From Skeletonema tropicum (lineage: Eukaryota; Bacillariophyta; Thalassiosirophyceae; Thalassiosirales; Thalassiosiraceae), in contig CM074128.1 in the NCBI GenBank assembly GCA_037178625.1, positions 3,472,001 through 3,536,000 on the forward strand: a stretch of 64,000 nt of DNA, read 5' to 3'. Both the position numbers and the translations under genes were made by a program. The notes under the pieces were generated by a model. It was not told the DNA's origin. It ran no database searches and saw only the letters and a program-made list of their open reading frames with translations. The stretch's first letter is position 1; every line of letters begins with the position of its first letter. Shown here in pieces: positions 52,869 to 63,156 of this stretch.

Positions 52869-54824
52869 TGCAACGGTGATACATGGCAAGCTCATTAGCG
52901 CTGCTCAGAAGGATTGCACAGCTAGACTTGATATTATAGCGTACTAGCTTATATGAGAGGTCCAGTGGGGGCTCGCCGGCAGCACCACATTCCACCAAAT
53001 CGTACCTATCATCGTCACTGTAGCAATGAGCCGCTTCTAGTGGCCCAATATATGCGGCGGTGATAGATGGCAAGCTCATTAGCGCTGCTCAGACGGCTGG
53101 CGCGCGTAGAAGCAATGCTACAGACTCGTAGCTCATGTGAGATTCCCAGCGGGGGTTCGCCGGCAGCACCACATTCCACCAAATCGTACCTATCGTCGTC
53201 ACTGTAGCAATGATAAATGAGCTTGCCATGAAGGATTGCACAGCTAGACTTGATATTATAGCGTACTAGCTGATGTGAGAGGTCCAGCGGGGGCTCGCCG
53301 TCAGCACCACATTCCACCAAATCGTACCTATCGTCGTCACTGTAGCAATGAGCCGCTTCTAGTGACTCAATATATGCGACATTGATAGATGGCAAGCTCA
53401 TTAGCGCTGCTCAGAAGGATTGCACAGCTAGACTTGATATTATAGCGTACTAGCTGATGTGAGAGGTCCAGTGGGGGCTCGCCGGCAGCACCACATTCCA
53501 CCAAATCGTACCTATCGTCGTCACTGTAGCAATGAGCCGCTTCTAGTGGCCCAATATATGCGACATTGATACATGGCAAGCTCATTAGCGCTGCTCAGAA
53601 GGATTGCACAGCTAGACTTGATATTATAGCGTACTAGCTTATATGAGAGGTCCAGTGGGGGCTCGCCGGCAGCACCACATTCCACCAAATCGTACCTATC
53701 GTCGTCACTGTAGCAATGAGCCGCTTCTAGTGACCCAATATGCGGCGGAGATTCATGGCAAGCTCAATAGCGCTGCTCAGACGGCTGGTGCGCGTAGAAG
53801 CAATGCTATAGACTCGTAGCTGATGTGAGAGGTCCTGTGGGGGCTCGCCGGCAGCACCACATTCCACCAAATCGTACCTATCGTCGCCACTGTAGCAATG
53901 AGCCGCTTCTAGTGGCCCAATATATGCGACAGTGATACATGGCAAGCTCATTAGCGCTGCTGATTCGGCTGGCGCGCGTAGAAGCAATGCTACAGACTCG
54001 TAGCTGATGTGAGATTCCCAGCGGGGGCTCGCCGGCAGCACCACATTCCACCAAATCGAACCTATCGTCGTCACTGTAGCAATGATACATGGCAAGCTCA
54101 TTAGCGCTGCTCAGAAGGATTGCACAGCTAGACTTGATATTATAGCGTACTAGCTTATATGAGAGGTCCAGTGGGGGCTCGCCGGCAGCACCACATTCCA
54201 CCAAATCGTACCTATCGTCGTCACTGTAGCAATGAGCCGCTTCTAGTGACTCAATATATGCGGCGGTGATACATGGTAAGCTCATTAGCGCTGCTCAGAA
54301 GGATTGCACAGCTAGACTTGATATTATAGCGTACTAGCTGATGTGAGATTCCCAGCGGGGGCTCGCCGGCAGCACCACATTCCACCAAATCGTACCTATC
54401 GTCGTCACTGTAGCAATGAGCCGCTTTTAGTGGCCCAATATATGCGGCGGTGATACATGGCAAGCTCATTAGCGCTGCTCAGACGGCTGGTGCGCGTAGA
54501 AGCATTGCTACAGACTCGTAGCTCATGTGAGAGGTCCTGTGGGGGCTCGCCGGCAGCACCACATTCCGTATTTATTTATTTATCACATTCCACCAAATCG
54601 TACCTATCGTCGTCACTGTAGCAATGAGCCGCTTTTAGGGGCCCAATATATGCGGCGGTGATACATGGCAAGCTCATTAGCGCTGCTCAGAAGGATTGCA
54701 CAGCTAGACTTGATATTATAGCGTACTAGCTGATGTGAGAGGTCCAGTAGGGGCTCGCCGTCAGCACCACATTCCACCAAATCGTACCTATCGTCGTCAC
54801 TGTAGCAATGAGCCGCTTCTAGTG
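52869..54824. repeat. Higher-order repeat unit 2
   Basis: Second copy of the 11-monomer block. Only a few substitutions were seen (for example AGCATTGC for AGCAATGC at about 54503), so it is far more similar to unit 1 than neighbouring monomers are to each other. Confidence 0.9.
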
Positions 54825-55450
54825 ACTCAATATATGCGACATTGATACATGACAAGCTCATTAGCGCTGCTCAGAAGGATTGCACAGCTAGACTTGATAT
54901 TATAGCGTACTAGCTGATGTGAGAGGTCCAGTGGGGGCTCGCCGGCAGCACCACATTCCACCAAATCGTACCTATCGTCGTCACTGTAACAATGAGCCGC
55001 TTTTAGTGGCCTAATTTACTCGGCGGTGATACATGGCAAGCTCATTAGCGCTGCTCAGAAGGATTGCACAGCTAGACTTGATATTATAGCGTACTAGCTG
55101 ATGTGAGAGGTCCAGTAGGGGCTCGCCGGCAGCACCACATTCCACCAAATCGTACCTATCGTCGTCACTGTAGCAATGAGCCGCTTCTAGTGGCCCAATA
55201 TATGCGGCGGTGATACATGGCAAGCTCATTAGCGCTGCTCAGAAGGATTGCACAGCTAGACTTGATATTATAGCGTACTAGCTGATGTGATAGGTCCAGC
55301 GGGGGCTCGCCGGCAGCACCACATTCCACCAAATCGTACCTATCGTCGTCACTGTAGCAATGAGCCGCTTTTAGTGGCCTAATTTACTCGGCGGTGATAC
55401 ATGGCAAGCTCATTAGCGCTGCTCAGACGGCTTGCGCGTGTAGAAGAATT

Positions 55451-56300
55451 TGATCTTGCATCATTCAAGCACCATATCTTATGGGACGCTGTCACTTTTT
55501 AAATTAGGAGCTTTCAGGGACTTGCTTACGTCCTCTCAACAGCAAAATATCTGTTTGAAATGCGCAGACGGATTGCGTACACAGAACCATGCTTCAGCTT
55601 TCGATGACGCGATGAAGACCAATTTGGCTATCTAGCAACGCTACATTCGAACGAGTTGAGATGTAGAGGTTTGTCTTGGTGAATAGATTTTTGGTTATGC
55701 GCAGCAATATTCAAGTTACAAGTATTTTATCTGCGCTTTAATGTTGGTCATTTTTATCAAGACGAACTACTTCTACTTACAGATTGAGCGTTTGCTTTGA
55801 CCTTTTTACCGTCATTTGCCTGTACGGCTTCTTCTCATGAATCGTAGAAGAAGATAGCCTCTACTTACCTCGTTAAGGAGGTATGTAGATACTGCAGCCA
55901 CAAACCATCCAGTTGCTTGGTTCACCAGTAATACCACTGAGCCTTCCTATTTCCGTCGTACTTAGAATCCATAGAGAGCAGAGGACCAAGGAGCGAAAGC
56001 CTAAAAGTAAGATACCTCGGGGAAAATCTTCACTGAGGCGGTTATCCTTCTGATGTCGCCAATTCCTCGCTCTAATCATTTGGATCTTTCAACGGGACCT
56101 CAACTTGGTGCTGCTCTCATAATGATTCTATTTGAGGACCTTTGGAATAGAATTCTATTCCTCTTTGTAACTAATTTTGGCACATATTATCACTTTAGGT
56201 GACACCAACATCTTCATGAAATTCTACATTTCCAAGCTGACAACAACAGCACAACAACATGCCCATCAAAAGGTTGTGCCGAAGTTGACCGTATGGTACC
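55451..56300. other. Spacer between satellite and aureochrome gene
   Basis: 850 bp without a supported gene; the 3' part is presumably the aureochrome promoter. A minus-strand open stretch at 56079-55873 has no features. Confidence 0.4.
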
Positions 56301-57688
56301 ATGTCCGGAAACCAAGATCAATCTCAGAATATACGCCCACCGCAATTTATCGCGGCGGGCTTGCCTGGATTGTCAGCGTCAACCGCTGCAGCGGTCCAAT
56401 CTCGTGGCACTCCATCAACTTTAAATCTTGATGACATCTTTGGGGATTGTTTTTTTACGCCTGAAGGAGAAGCTGTCTTCTTAAGTGAGAATCCTCAGAT
56501 GCAACAGGTCCAACAGGCTCAACAGCAGCAGCAGCAGGCCCAGCAGCAGTTAAATCAGCAGCAGCAGCAGGCGGCGCAAGGCTCAATACTGGCCAGTGGC
56601 GAATCTGCCCCTGCACAAACCGCATCTCGGCCGACACAAAATGGTTATGTGAATGTGCCCCAAGGGGGTGGGATTGTCACCACAGGCCTGCACAAACCAA
56701 AAACTGCCGCAACTGTAATGGGAAATAATATTGGGGGCGCAGCACCTACTCAGGTACCATTTGCGCAAGCTCCCCAACGTCCTCACCATTTGCAATATGC
56801 TTATGTGCAAGCTGGAGGAGCCCCCGCGGCTCAGCCTGCAGCTAGCAGTGTCGCTAAACGAGGGAGAAGCACTGCTGTTGCTAAGGCGCCTGATACACAG
56901 AGTAAAGCTGATAGAAGCAAACTTGTCAAGTGAGTTACGCTTCTATTTTTATGTTATGCTGAAAGCATTTACTATTTATTAACCCACCTCAATTATTTCT
57001 ATTCGTATCAGGGAACGCAATCGTGAACATGCAAAGAGATCTCGTATTAGAAAGAAATTTCTTCTTGAATCACTGCAGCAGAGCGTTTCTCTGCTCAAAG
57101 AGGAGAATGAAAAACTGAAGGGGGCCATTCGAACTCATCTAGGGGACAAGGAAGCTGACGCCCTCCTCAGTAAACAGGCATTAGCTGATGCAGCCAGTAA
57201 TGGAGGAGGTCTGATTGCAACTAGTGCTGGCGATGCCAATAAAGTTCTTGACGATCCAGACTTCTCATTTATTAAGGCTTTGCAAACAGCTCAGCAAAAC
57301 TTTGTTGTGACGGACCCCAGTCTTCCTGATAATCCAATTGTGTATGCAACGCAAGGATTCCTCAATCTCACGGGGTATACTTTAGATCAAGTGCTCGGGA
57401 GGAACTGTCGTTTCCTTCAGGGCCCTGAAACCGACCCCAAAGCAGTAGAAAAAATTCGAAATGCCTATTGAAGAGGGTTCAGATATGAGTGTCTGCTTAC
57501 TGAACTACCGTGTTGACGGCACAACATTCTGGAATCAATTCTTCATAGCAGCGCTGCGAGATGCTGGTGGAAATATTACAAACTATGTTGGAGTTCAATG
57601 CAAAGTTTCCGATCAATATGCAGCTAGTGTATGCAAAAAGCAGGAAGAAGCCGATGCTGCTGCGGCTGCAGCCAAAGAGAGCTCATAA
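56301..57688 (+). CDS. AUREO: Aureochrome (bZIP-LOV blue-light transcription factor), one +1 frame break
   Basis: Exon 1 56301-56929, 82-nt intron (56930-57011, GTGAGT...ATCAG), exon 2 from 57012. Gln-rich N-terminal region ([16 protein letters not shown]), then the basic region [23 protein letters not shown] and a leucine zipper, then the LOV domain: [35 protein letters not shown] (photoactive Cys in NCRFLQ), [32 protein letters not shown]. The frame breaks at 57465: AAT GCC T ATT GAA GAG; skipping one base restores the LOV consensus N-A-I-E-E-G. The protein would have about 430 residues. Blue light forms a flavin-Cys adduct that regulates DNA binding, with roles in diatom cell cycle and photoacclimation (family knowledge). 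As written, translation would stop within LOV. Confidence 0.9.
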
Positions 57689-58284
57689 ACTTTTCATTTC
57701 GAGTGACTTTCTTCCAGCTTGGAGGACGCTCAGGTACATGTGAGGAATATGTTAACTTGAACCTATCCTTTGTTTTCCCACGCGAGAGAATGAATGTGGT
57801 TATTCATACAATAATTGGTTTGGAGAATTATGGACTGCATCTGATTTTTGACACGCAAAATACAATGACACAAATTTCGATTTCGCTGTGTGCCAAATCA
57901 ACTCTGTGGAAGTGCCACTGGCGGATGAAATCTTTAGTAAAATACAGCCATTTCACACCACTATACTCTGCCATCTCTTCTTTCAGTGCATTTCTGATAG
58001 ATATGATGTCTTAGGAAGATAGACCCTTGCGCACCTCTGCCTCTCTATCTCTCGATGTTTCGCCCCTTCGCGACTCACTGCATTGGCGTCTTCTTCCCTT
58101 CTTCTTCTCCGCAAAGATTCTTTCCTCACTACTCGCTCACCCTCAATCTCAACGCAACGCAATCAAAAAGCAATCATTTGACCGTTACAACAAAGGTTGC
58201 AATTGATAATAGAACACAGAATACAGATACTTCCAACAAAAGTTGTATACCATTGAAAATAGCAGACTGGCGTAGGTAGCAGAG
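57689..58284. other. Intergenic region
   Basis: 3' flank of aureochrome and promoter of the ankyrin-DHHC gene; no gene supported. Confidence 0.4.
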
Positions 58285-60645
58285 ATGGAGCTGACTTTGA
58301 CAGGTGCATCTACGTTGAGCAATAGCGTAACATCGCCGCAAGACGCAGTTGCTCCAAACAACAACGATCAAACGACCACGCAACAGAGTAATGGCCATTC
58401 TCACTCACACTCACACCACCATAGCCACAACCACGGGCACAACCACGGGCACGGTCAGGCACATAATGGAGGAGGATGCTGTGACGCTCATTCGGCCCCT
58501 CCGAGAAAGATAAGTGCGTCCGCGTTGCTGCCCTCTAAAGAACAAGTCCAGCGGTTCAAAAATGACAAACTGTACCGCATGAATGTATTGGTCAACGTTA
58601 TCAGAGGAGGACCTTATGAATTATTCCTGAGCTTGATCACAGTACTAGTCTCGCCTGATGATATTGATAAACCGGTAGAACTCGACGGGGGTTGAGGCAT
58701 ATGAGGCGAAAGTGAAATCAGCTGATCCAGTGGCATTGGCTCAACTGTTGGAAGGTTATGGGCATGATGGTCATACTCTAACTCATTGGTGCTGCAAAAG
58801 GGGTGACGAGCCCCGATTCCTTGCCTTTCTGATTGGTCAATCCTACCTTCCAAGTGGATCACAACTTCTCATTAATCTTCACGTTCCTTCCAAGGATAAG
58901 GTTGGCATGTACCCTCTTCACTGGGCTGTAACTGTGGGAGCTATACCTCTTGTATCCATGTTGTTGAAACACCTCCAAGAACGGCCATCCCCACCTCTTA
59001 GTGAAGGGTCTTCATCTTCACTTATGCAAGAAGATGAAAAAACAGATAATGATGGTATTGATGCAAGAGATGCTTCCAACTGCACACCGCTTCTCATCGC
59101 AGCGCAGTATGGTCATCCAGACTTGGCAGCCTTCCTCATTTGCCGTGGTGCTGATCCAAAGGCAGTCGATTCAAGTCGTGATTACAGCTCTGCACTGGGC
59201 TGCGTATAAGGGAAGTGTCGAAGTTTGCGGGATGCTGTTGCACATGTTGGGAGTGGAGGGTCACTTGGACTCACAAGATGCGTTTGGACAAAGTCCTGTG
59301 CACTTGGCAAGCTTGAGAGGAAATGTCGAAACGCTGAGATATTTGTTAGAAGAGGCGGAGAGCGTGGGAAAGAACACTGCAGTCTCTGGGGATCGTAGTA
59401 TTTTGTCAGCGGCAGGGAGGGTGGGGTCAAAAATTGCTTCATCCAGTAGTACACGCTCCAAATACGTAGCATCATTGTTGCGGATGGAAGATAAGGATGG
59501 CAAGTCACCGCTTGGTCTTGCAATCAAGAAAGAGAAGATCGGCACCGAAATGCTACTGCATGAATGGGAGGAGCGCTACATACGCCCCAAACGATCCTTC
59601 CTGTCGCAAGTAGGTGGAACTTGTAAAGATTTGATCTCAATCCGTACGTGGAAGACGTGGATGGGGATGTCTGGCGGCGAGCTTCCTAATAATCAGAGCC
59701 CTACTTTTCCGTTTTATTGGATGACGATCAATATTCTCATTGGGGGAATCTTTTACTTTACGCAGTTTATTGGTATTGGAGCGAAGGGGACAATTTAAAA
59801 GCGATGCATTGTTGGTAGACAAATTCAGCATTCATGTCTTTTTCATCATGACATATATTGCAACGTGGACTTGCATTTACAAGGTGTACAAAACGAACCC
59901 CGGTGTTCTAGATGCACAGGGGGGTGTCGATTCATCGTCCTCCTCCGCAACTTGCAAGGTATTCTGCGGCGGTGGAGGATATGCGAAAGACAAGATTAGT
60001 ACGGAGATGACATCAGTAACAAATGAATATCGCAGAAAATATGACGAAGTGATCGAATCATTTGGTACAAGTGTCCCAACAGCTGAAGAGAAGGTACCGC
60101 TGTGTCACACTTGTCGCATTGTGAAGCCAATGAGATCAAAGCACTGTCGCGTTTCGAGGAGATGCGTTCTGAACTTTGATCATCACTGCCCCTTCGTCGG
60201 CACCACGATTGGACTCTACAATTACATGTATTTTTACCTCTTCCTAGTTTTCTTTTGTTTGATGGAGGGTGGGATGATTACATCATTGATAATTTTCATC
60301 CACAGATCAAAGGTCTTTCCGAAGTCAATCGCATTTGTTGGAGGATATTTGGTACTGTACTTCTTTCCTGTACTGATGATGGTGATTTATCACACACAAT
60401 TATTATGCAAGAACATGACAACAAACGAACAAATCAACCTTCGCAAATATCGCTATTTTTGGGATCATAATCGAAAATTCCGGAACCCTTTCGATCAAGG
60501 AATTATCACGAATGTACTCCAGAAGTTGTCTCCAAGTCGTGATGCGTATGAGTTCAATCAGCACGACAGGGTTTGTGAAGTGGAGATGACTTGTTGTCAA
60601 AACAATGACGAGGAGAGGCAAGCTATGCTTGATCACATGGCCTAA
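58285..60645 (+). CDS. Ankyrin-repeat DHHC palmitoyltransferase (HIP14/Akr1 type), three +1 frame breaks
   Basis: His-rich N-terminus (SHSHSHHHSHNHGHNHGHGQ), then ankyrin repeats (GMYPLHWAVTVGAIPLVSMLL, NCTPLLIAAQYGHPDLAAFLI, ALHWAAYKGSVEVCGMLL, SPVHLASLRGNVETLRYLL), membrane helices (FYWMTINILIGGIFYFTQF, FSIHVFFIMTYIATW), the DHHC Cys-rich domain (CHTCRIVKPMRSKHCRVSRRC, FDHHCPFVGTTIG) and two further helices. DHHC enzymes S-acylate proteins at Golgi/ER membranes; the ankyrin group binds substrates through its repeats. The frame moves +1 near 58690 (within a run of five G), 59190 and 59795. The usual third Cys (HCxxC) is Ser and the NC before IG is TT, so zinc ligation is altered. Length about 780 residues. 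Confidence 0.8.
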
Positions 60646-60692
60646 CCTAAGTCTTGTAAAATCTGTGTAACAATTGAATGATCTACATATCT

Positions 60693-62799
60693 TTACCTTC
60701 TCCTAGAGTTGCCACGTCCACCCCTGCCTCTTCCACGTCCGCCCCTACCTCCTCCTCGCCCTCGCCCTCCTGGCGTAGCGTTGTTACGACCGCGGTCTCC
60801 TAGTTTAGCACCCTGCGCATAGTCTGATTTCCTTGAGCTTAATCCTTCGAGAGATTCTCCTCTCTGCACAGCACCTTCAATCGCAGAGGCCAATACGCGA
60901 TCCCGCTTCGTTACGAGAGCAGTGACCTTGCCTTCTCCTCTTGAACTAGCTCCGGAACTGCTCAAACCACGAGCGGTACGTCCAGCCCGATGTAAGTAGT
61001 CAATTGGATTCAAAGGAAAATCAAACATGACCACGTGATCCACTTGCGGCACATCAAGGCCTCGACTGGCAATATCTGTGCACACTAAAACTGAAGCATC
61101 GCCTCCCCCTTCTCCAGCTTTTCGAAATCGTTGAAGATTTGCTTCCCTATCGTCCGAATTTAAATCACCATGATAAGAAAGAGAAGTCACACCTGATTCT
61201 GACAATGCATGCTCTGCAGCGCGGCTGCTTGAGACAGTGTTGCAAAACACAAGCGTGAGGGGAAGATGGTCACCACGTTGACGTTGTTCCCGTTTCTGTC
61301 GTTCGCCTCCAGCTACAATATCAACCAGCAAACTGAGTTTGTCTGCACTTCCAACATTGACAAAGACTTGCTTAAGTCGTGGAACAACACGATGTAACCC
61401 AGGAGCAGTCAAAACGCGAATGTCTCTCGGCAACGCGATTTTAATGGAATTGGGCGAGCCGTCCTCTTCGGCAGCTTGCTTTCCGTACATCTTCTTGGGT
61501 GTAAATGGCAAGTCTGGCTTATCCAATAAACGTCGAACGGCTGGAGTCATGGTTGCAGTAGTCAAAATTACCTGCGGAGCGCCTTCCACCAACTTGAGTT
61601 TCCCTCCTTTGTATTCCTCCTTATCGACTGTCTTCTTCCTATACAACATTGGATGCAACAGTTTGCCAATATCATTTTGAAAGCCCTGCTCTAGCATTGT
61701 ATCCATCTCATCAATGATAACGTGTCTGCAACTTCCAAGGAATAAATCACCAGCATCCCGATGCTTCACCAATCGTCCGGGTGTTGCAACCAAAATATCA
61801 ACTGGACGGTTGTTCAGTCGCTTGCGCTGCGTTCCATAATCATCTCCCCCAACAAGCAATTCACTAGAGATTTTGCAAGTGTGACCCACTGCTTTGAGTA
61901 CCTGAAAGAATTTGTCTTGCAAGCTCACGTGTTGGAGCAAGTATGACCGCCCTGGGACGGCGTGGACGACGGAGTTGCGATAACGCTTCCATGGACAATG
62001 CCTTATTGACAGATGTTGAATTGGAAGTACTTGATGCAGTCAGAGCCATCATTTCTTGTGCACGTAAAGATTGTATCACCGGGAGCAAATATGATAATGT
62101 TTTTCCAGAACCCGTTGCAGCAGCAAAGGCAACGCTACGCACAGGAGGAATGGCTGAAAATTGTTGCTTTGAAGAATTTTTATCTGGAGAAGAAACATCA
62201 ACATCAAAAGATGAAGAGGAGGACGAAGAACTCTTTGTCGACTTATTCTTGATATTCTCAATCGACGCCATACGATCTTTGCATCCTGATAAGATTTCCG
62301 GAATGGCCATCTTTTGCACAGGAGTTGGTCCTTCTATCAATCCCAGACCTCCCTCTGACACATCCAGAGTTACTCCGTTAACGAGATCCTCGAGCAAACC
62401 CAATTTAGACCACTCCAACGCACCATCTAACATGGCCCCTTCAGCAGTCAGTGTCACTGGCATCGAATCATCAAATGATGAACGAGGCGCCTGGAATGGA
62501 AAAGAAGATTTGGCCGAAGAATTCTTCGTTTTGCTTGGTGGTGCTGGAACCGATGCTGTTGTTGAGTAAGGGAGCGAAGAAGATGCCCAATCGTCACCGC
62601 CATCATTGTCGGCCCAAGAACTTTGAAATATAGCACTAGTAGCACCACGCCCATTTTGAACTCGTGTAATTGTAGTCCCAATAAACGATACACCACCTCT
62701 CTGAGCACGTGATGTTGCTTGGAGTTGCAATCGTCTCGCGGCAAATGATAGGGTTGGCACTATCATGATGGCGTGAAGTATTATGCTTTGTTTAATCAT
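60693..62799 (-). CDS. DEAD-box RNA helicase, plastid-targeted, RGG tail, one +1 frame break
   Basis: N-terminus MIKQSIILHAIMIVPTLSFA then ARRLQLQAT reads as signal plus transit peptide. Motifs in order: Q TPVQKMAIP, I AAATGSGKT, Ia PTRELARQ, Ib TPGRLVKH, II VIIDEMDTML (DEMD instead of DEAD), III TTATM (TAT instead of SAT), IV LVFCNT, V CTDIASRGLDVPQ, VI YLHRAGRTARG. The C-terminal tail is Arg/Gly-rich (GGRGRGGGRGGRGRGRGG). The frame changes near 61910: CAA ATT C TTT CAG; dropping one base gives RQIFQVLKAVGHT, as expected after motif Ia. Likely role: plastid rRNA/ribosome assembly or RNA decay, inferred from family and targeting. About 700 residues. Confidence 0.85.
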
Positions 62800-63156
62800 A
62801 CTAACAAGGAGCCAAAGACGATTGCTGCTTCTATGAAATCACTCAATCTACCTGCAAGTGGCCGTGAGTTTGTTGCCAACACCAACACGCTTTGTTACTT
62901 CTATCACAGAAGAAGTGATGGATGCGTCGTCGAAGCAAGTCAGAATGAAAATAATGAAGTCAAATTTTGATGTGCGGTCGCGAGTGAAAGAGGCAGGAGC
63001 TGTGGAAAACGGGGAGAACGCGGGGGCAACCCAAGCGGGCTAGATAGAGAGCTGGCCATTCGTAAGTCGACGGCATGGATGCTCTGAAGTGATAGAGAGA
63101 ACAAATACACTTCACTTATTGATATTAAACTGGTCTACCGTAGAGCAGTGTAAAAT
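62800..63156. other. Intergenic region
   Basis: Between the helicase start and the pyruvate kinase 3' end. Nothing supported. Confidence 0.4.

Larger units (their letters stand above)
49975..55450. repeat. 184-bp satellite array, about 31 monomers, two module types
   Basis: Each monomer has a constant part of about 146 bp (contains GGCTCGCCGGCAGCACC, ACATTCCACCAAATCGTACC, GTAGCAATGAGCCGCTT, GGCAAGCTCATTAGCGCTGC) and a variable slot of 38 bp directly after GCTGCTCAGA. Two unrelated-looking modules fill it: type 1 begins CGGCTGGCGCGCGTAGAAGC, type 2 begins AGGATTGCACAGCTAGACTT; both end TAG before CTGATGTGAG. The period is 184 bp, so reading frames rotate and the minus-strand open frames (MSLPCITAAYIG...) are not protein genes. 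Some monomers are rearranged (51246, 53210) or carry an inserted TATTTATTTATTTATC (52606, 54570). Confidence 0.95.

Noticed and set aside
49980..55230. Many minus-strand open frames reading MSLPCITAAYIGPLEAAHCYSDDD
   Set aside because: They follow the 184-bp satellite; the period is not divisible by three, so no continuous repeat protein is possible and each frame ends at the next unit.
49975..55450. CRISPR-like array
   Set aside because: The variable slots hold only two recurring modules, not unique spacers, in a eukaryotic genome; satellite DNA explains it.
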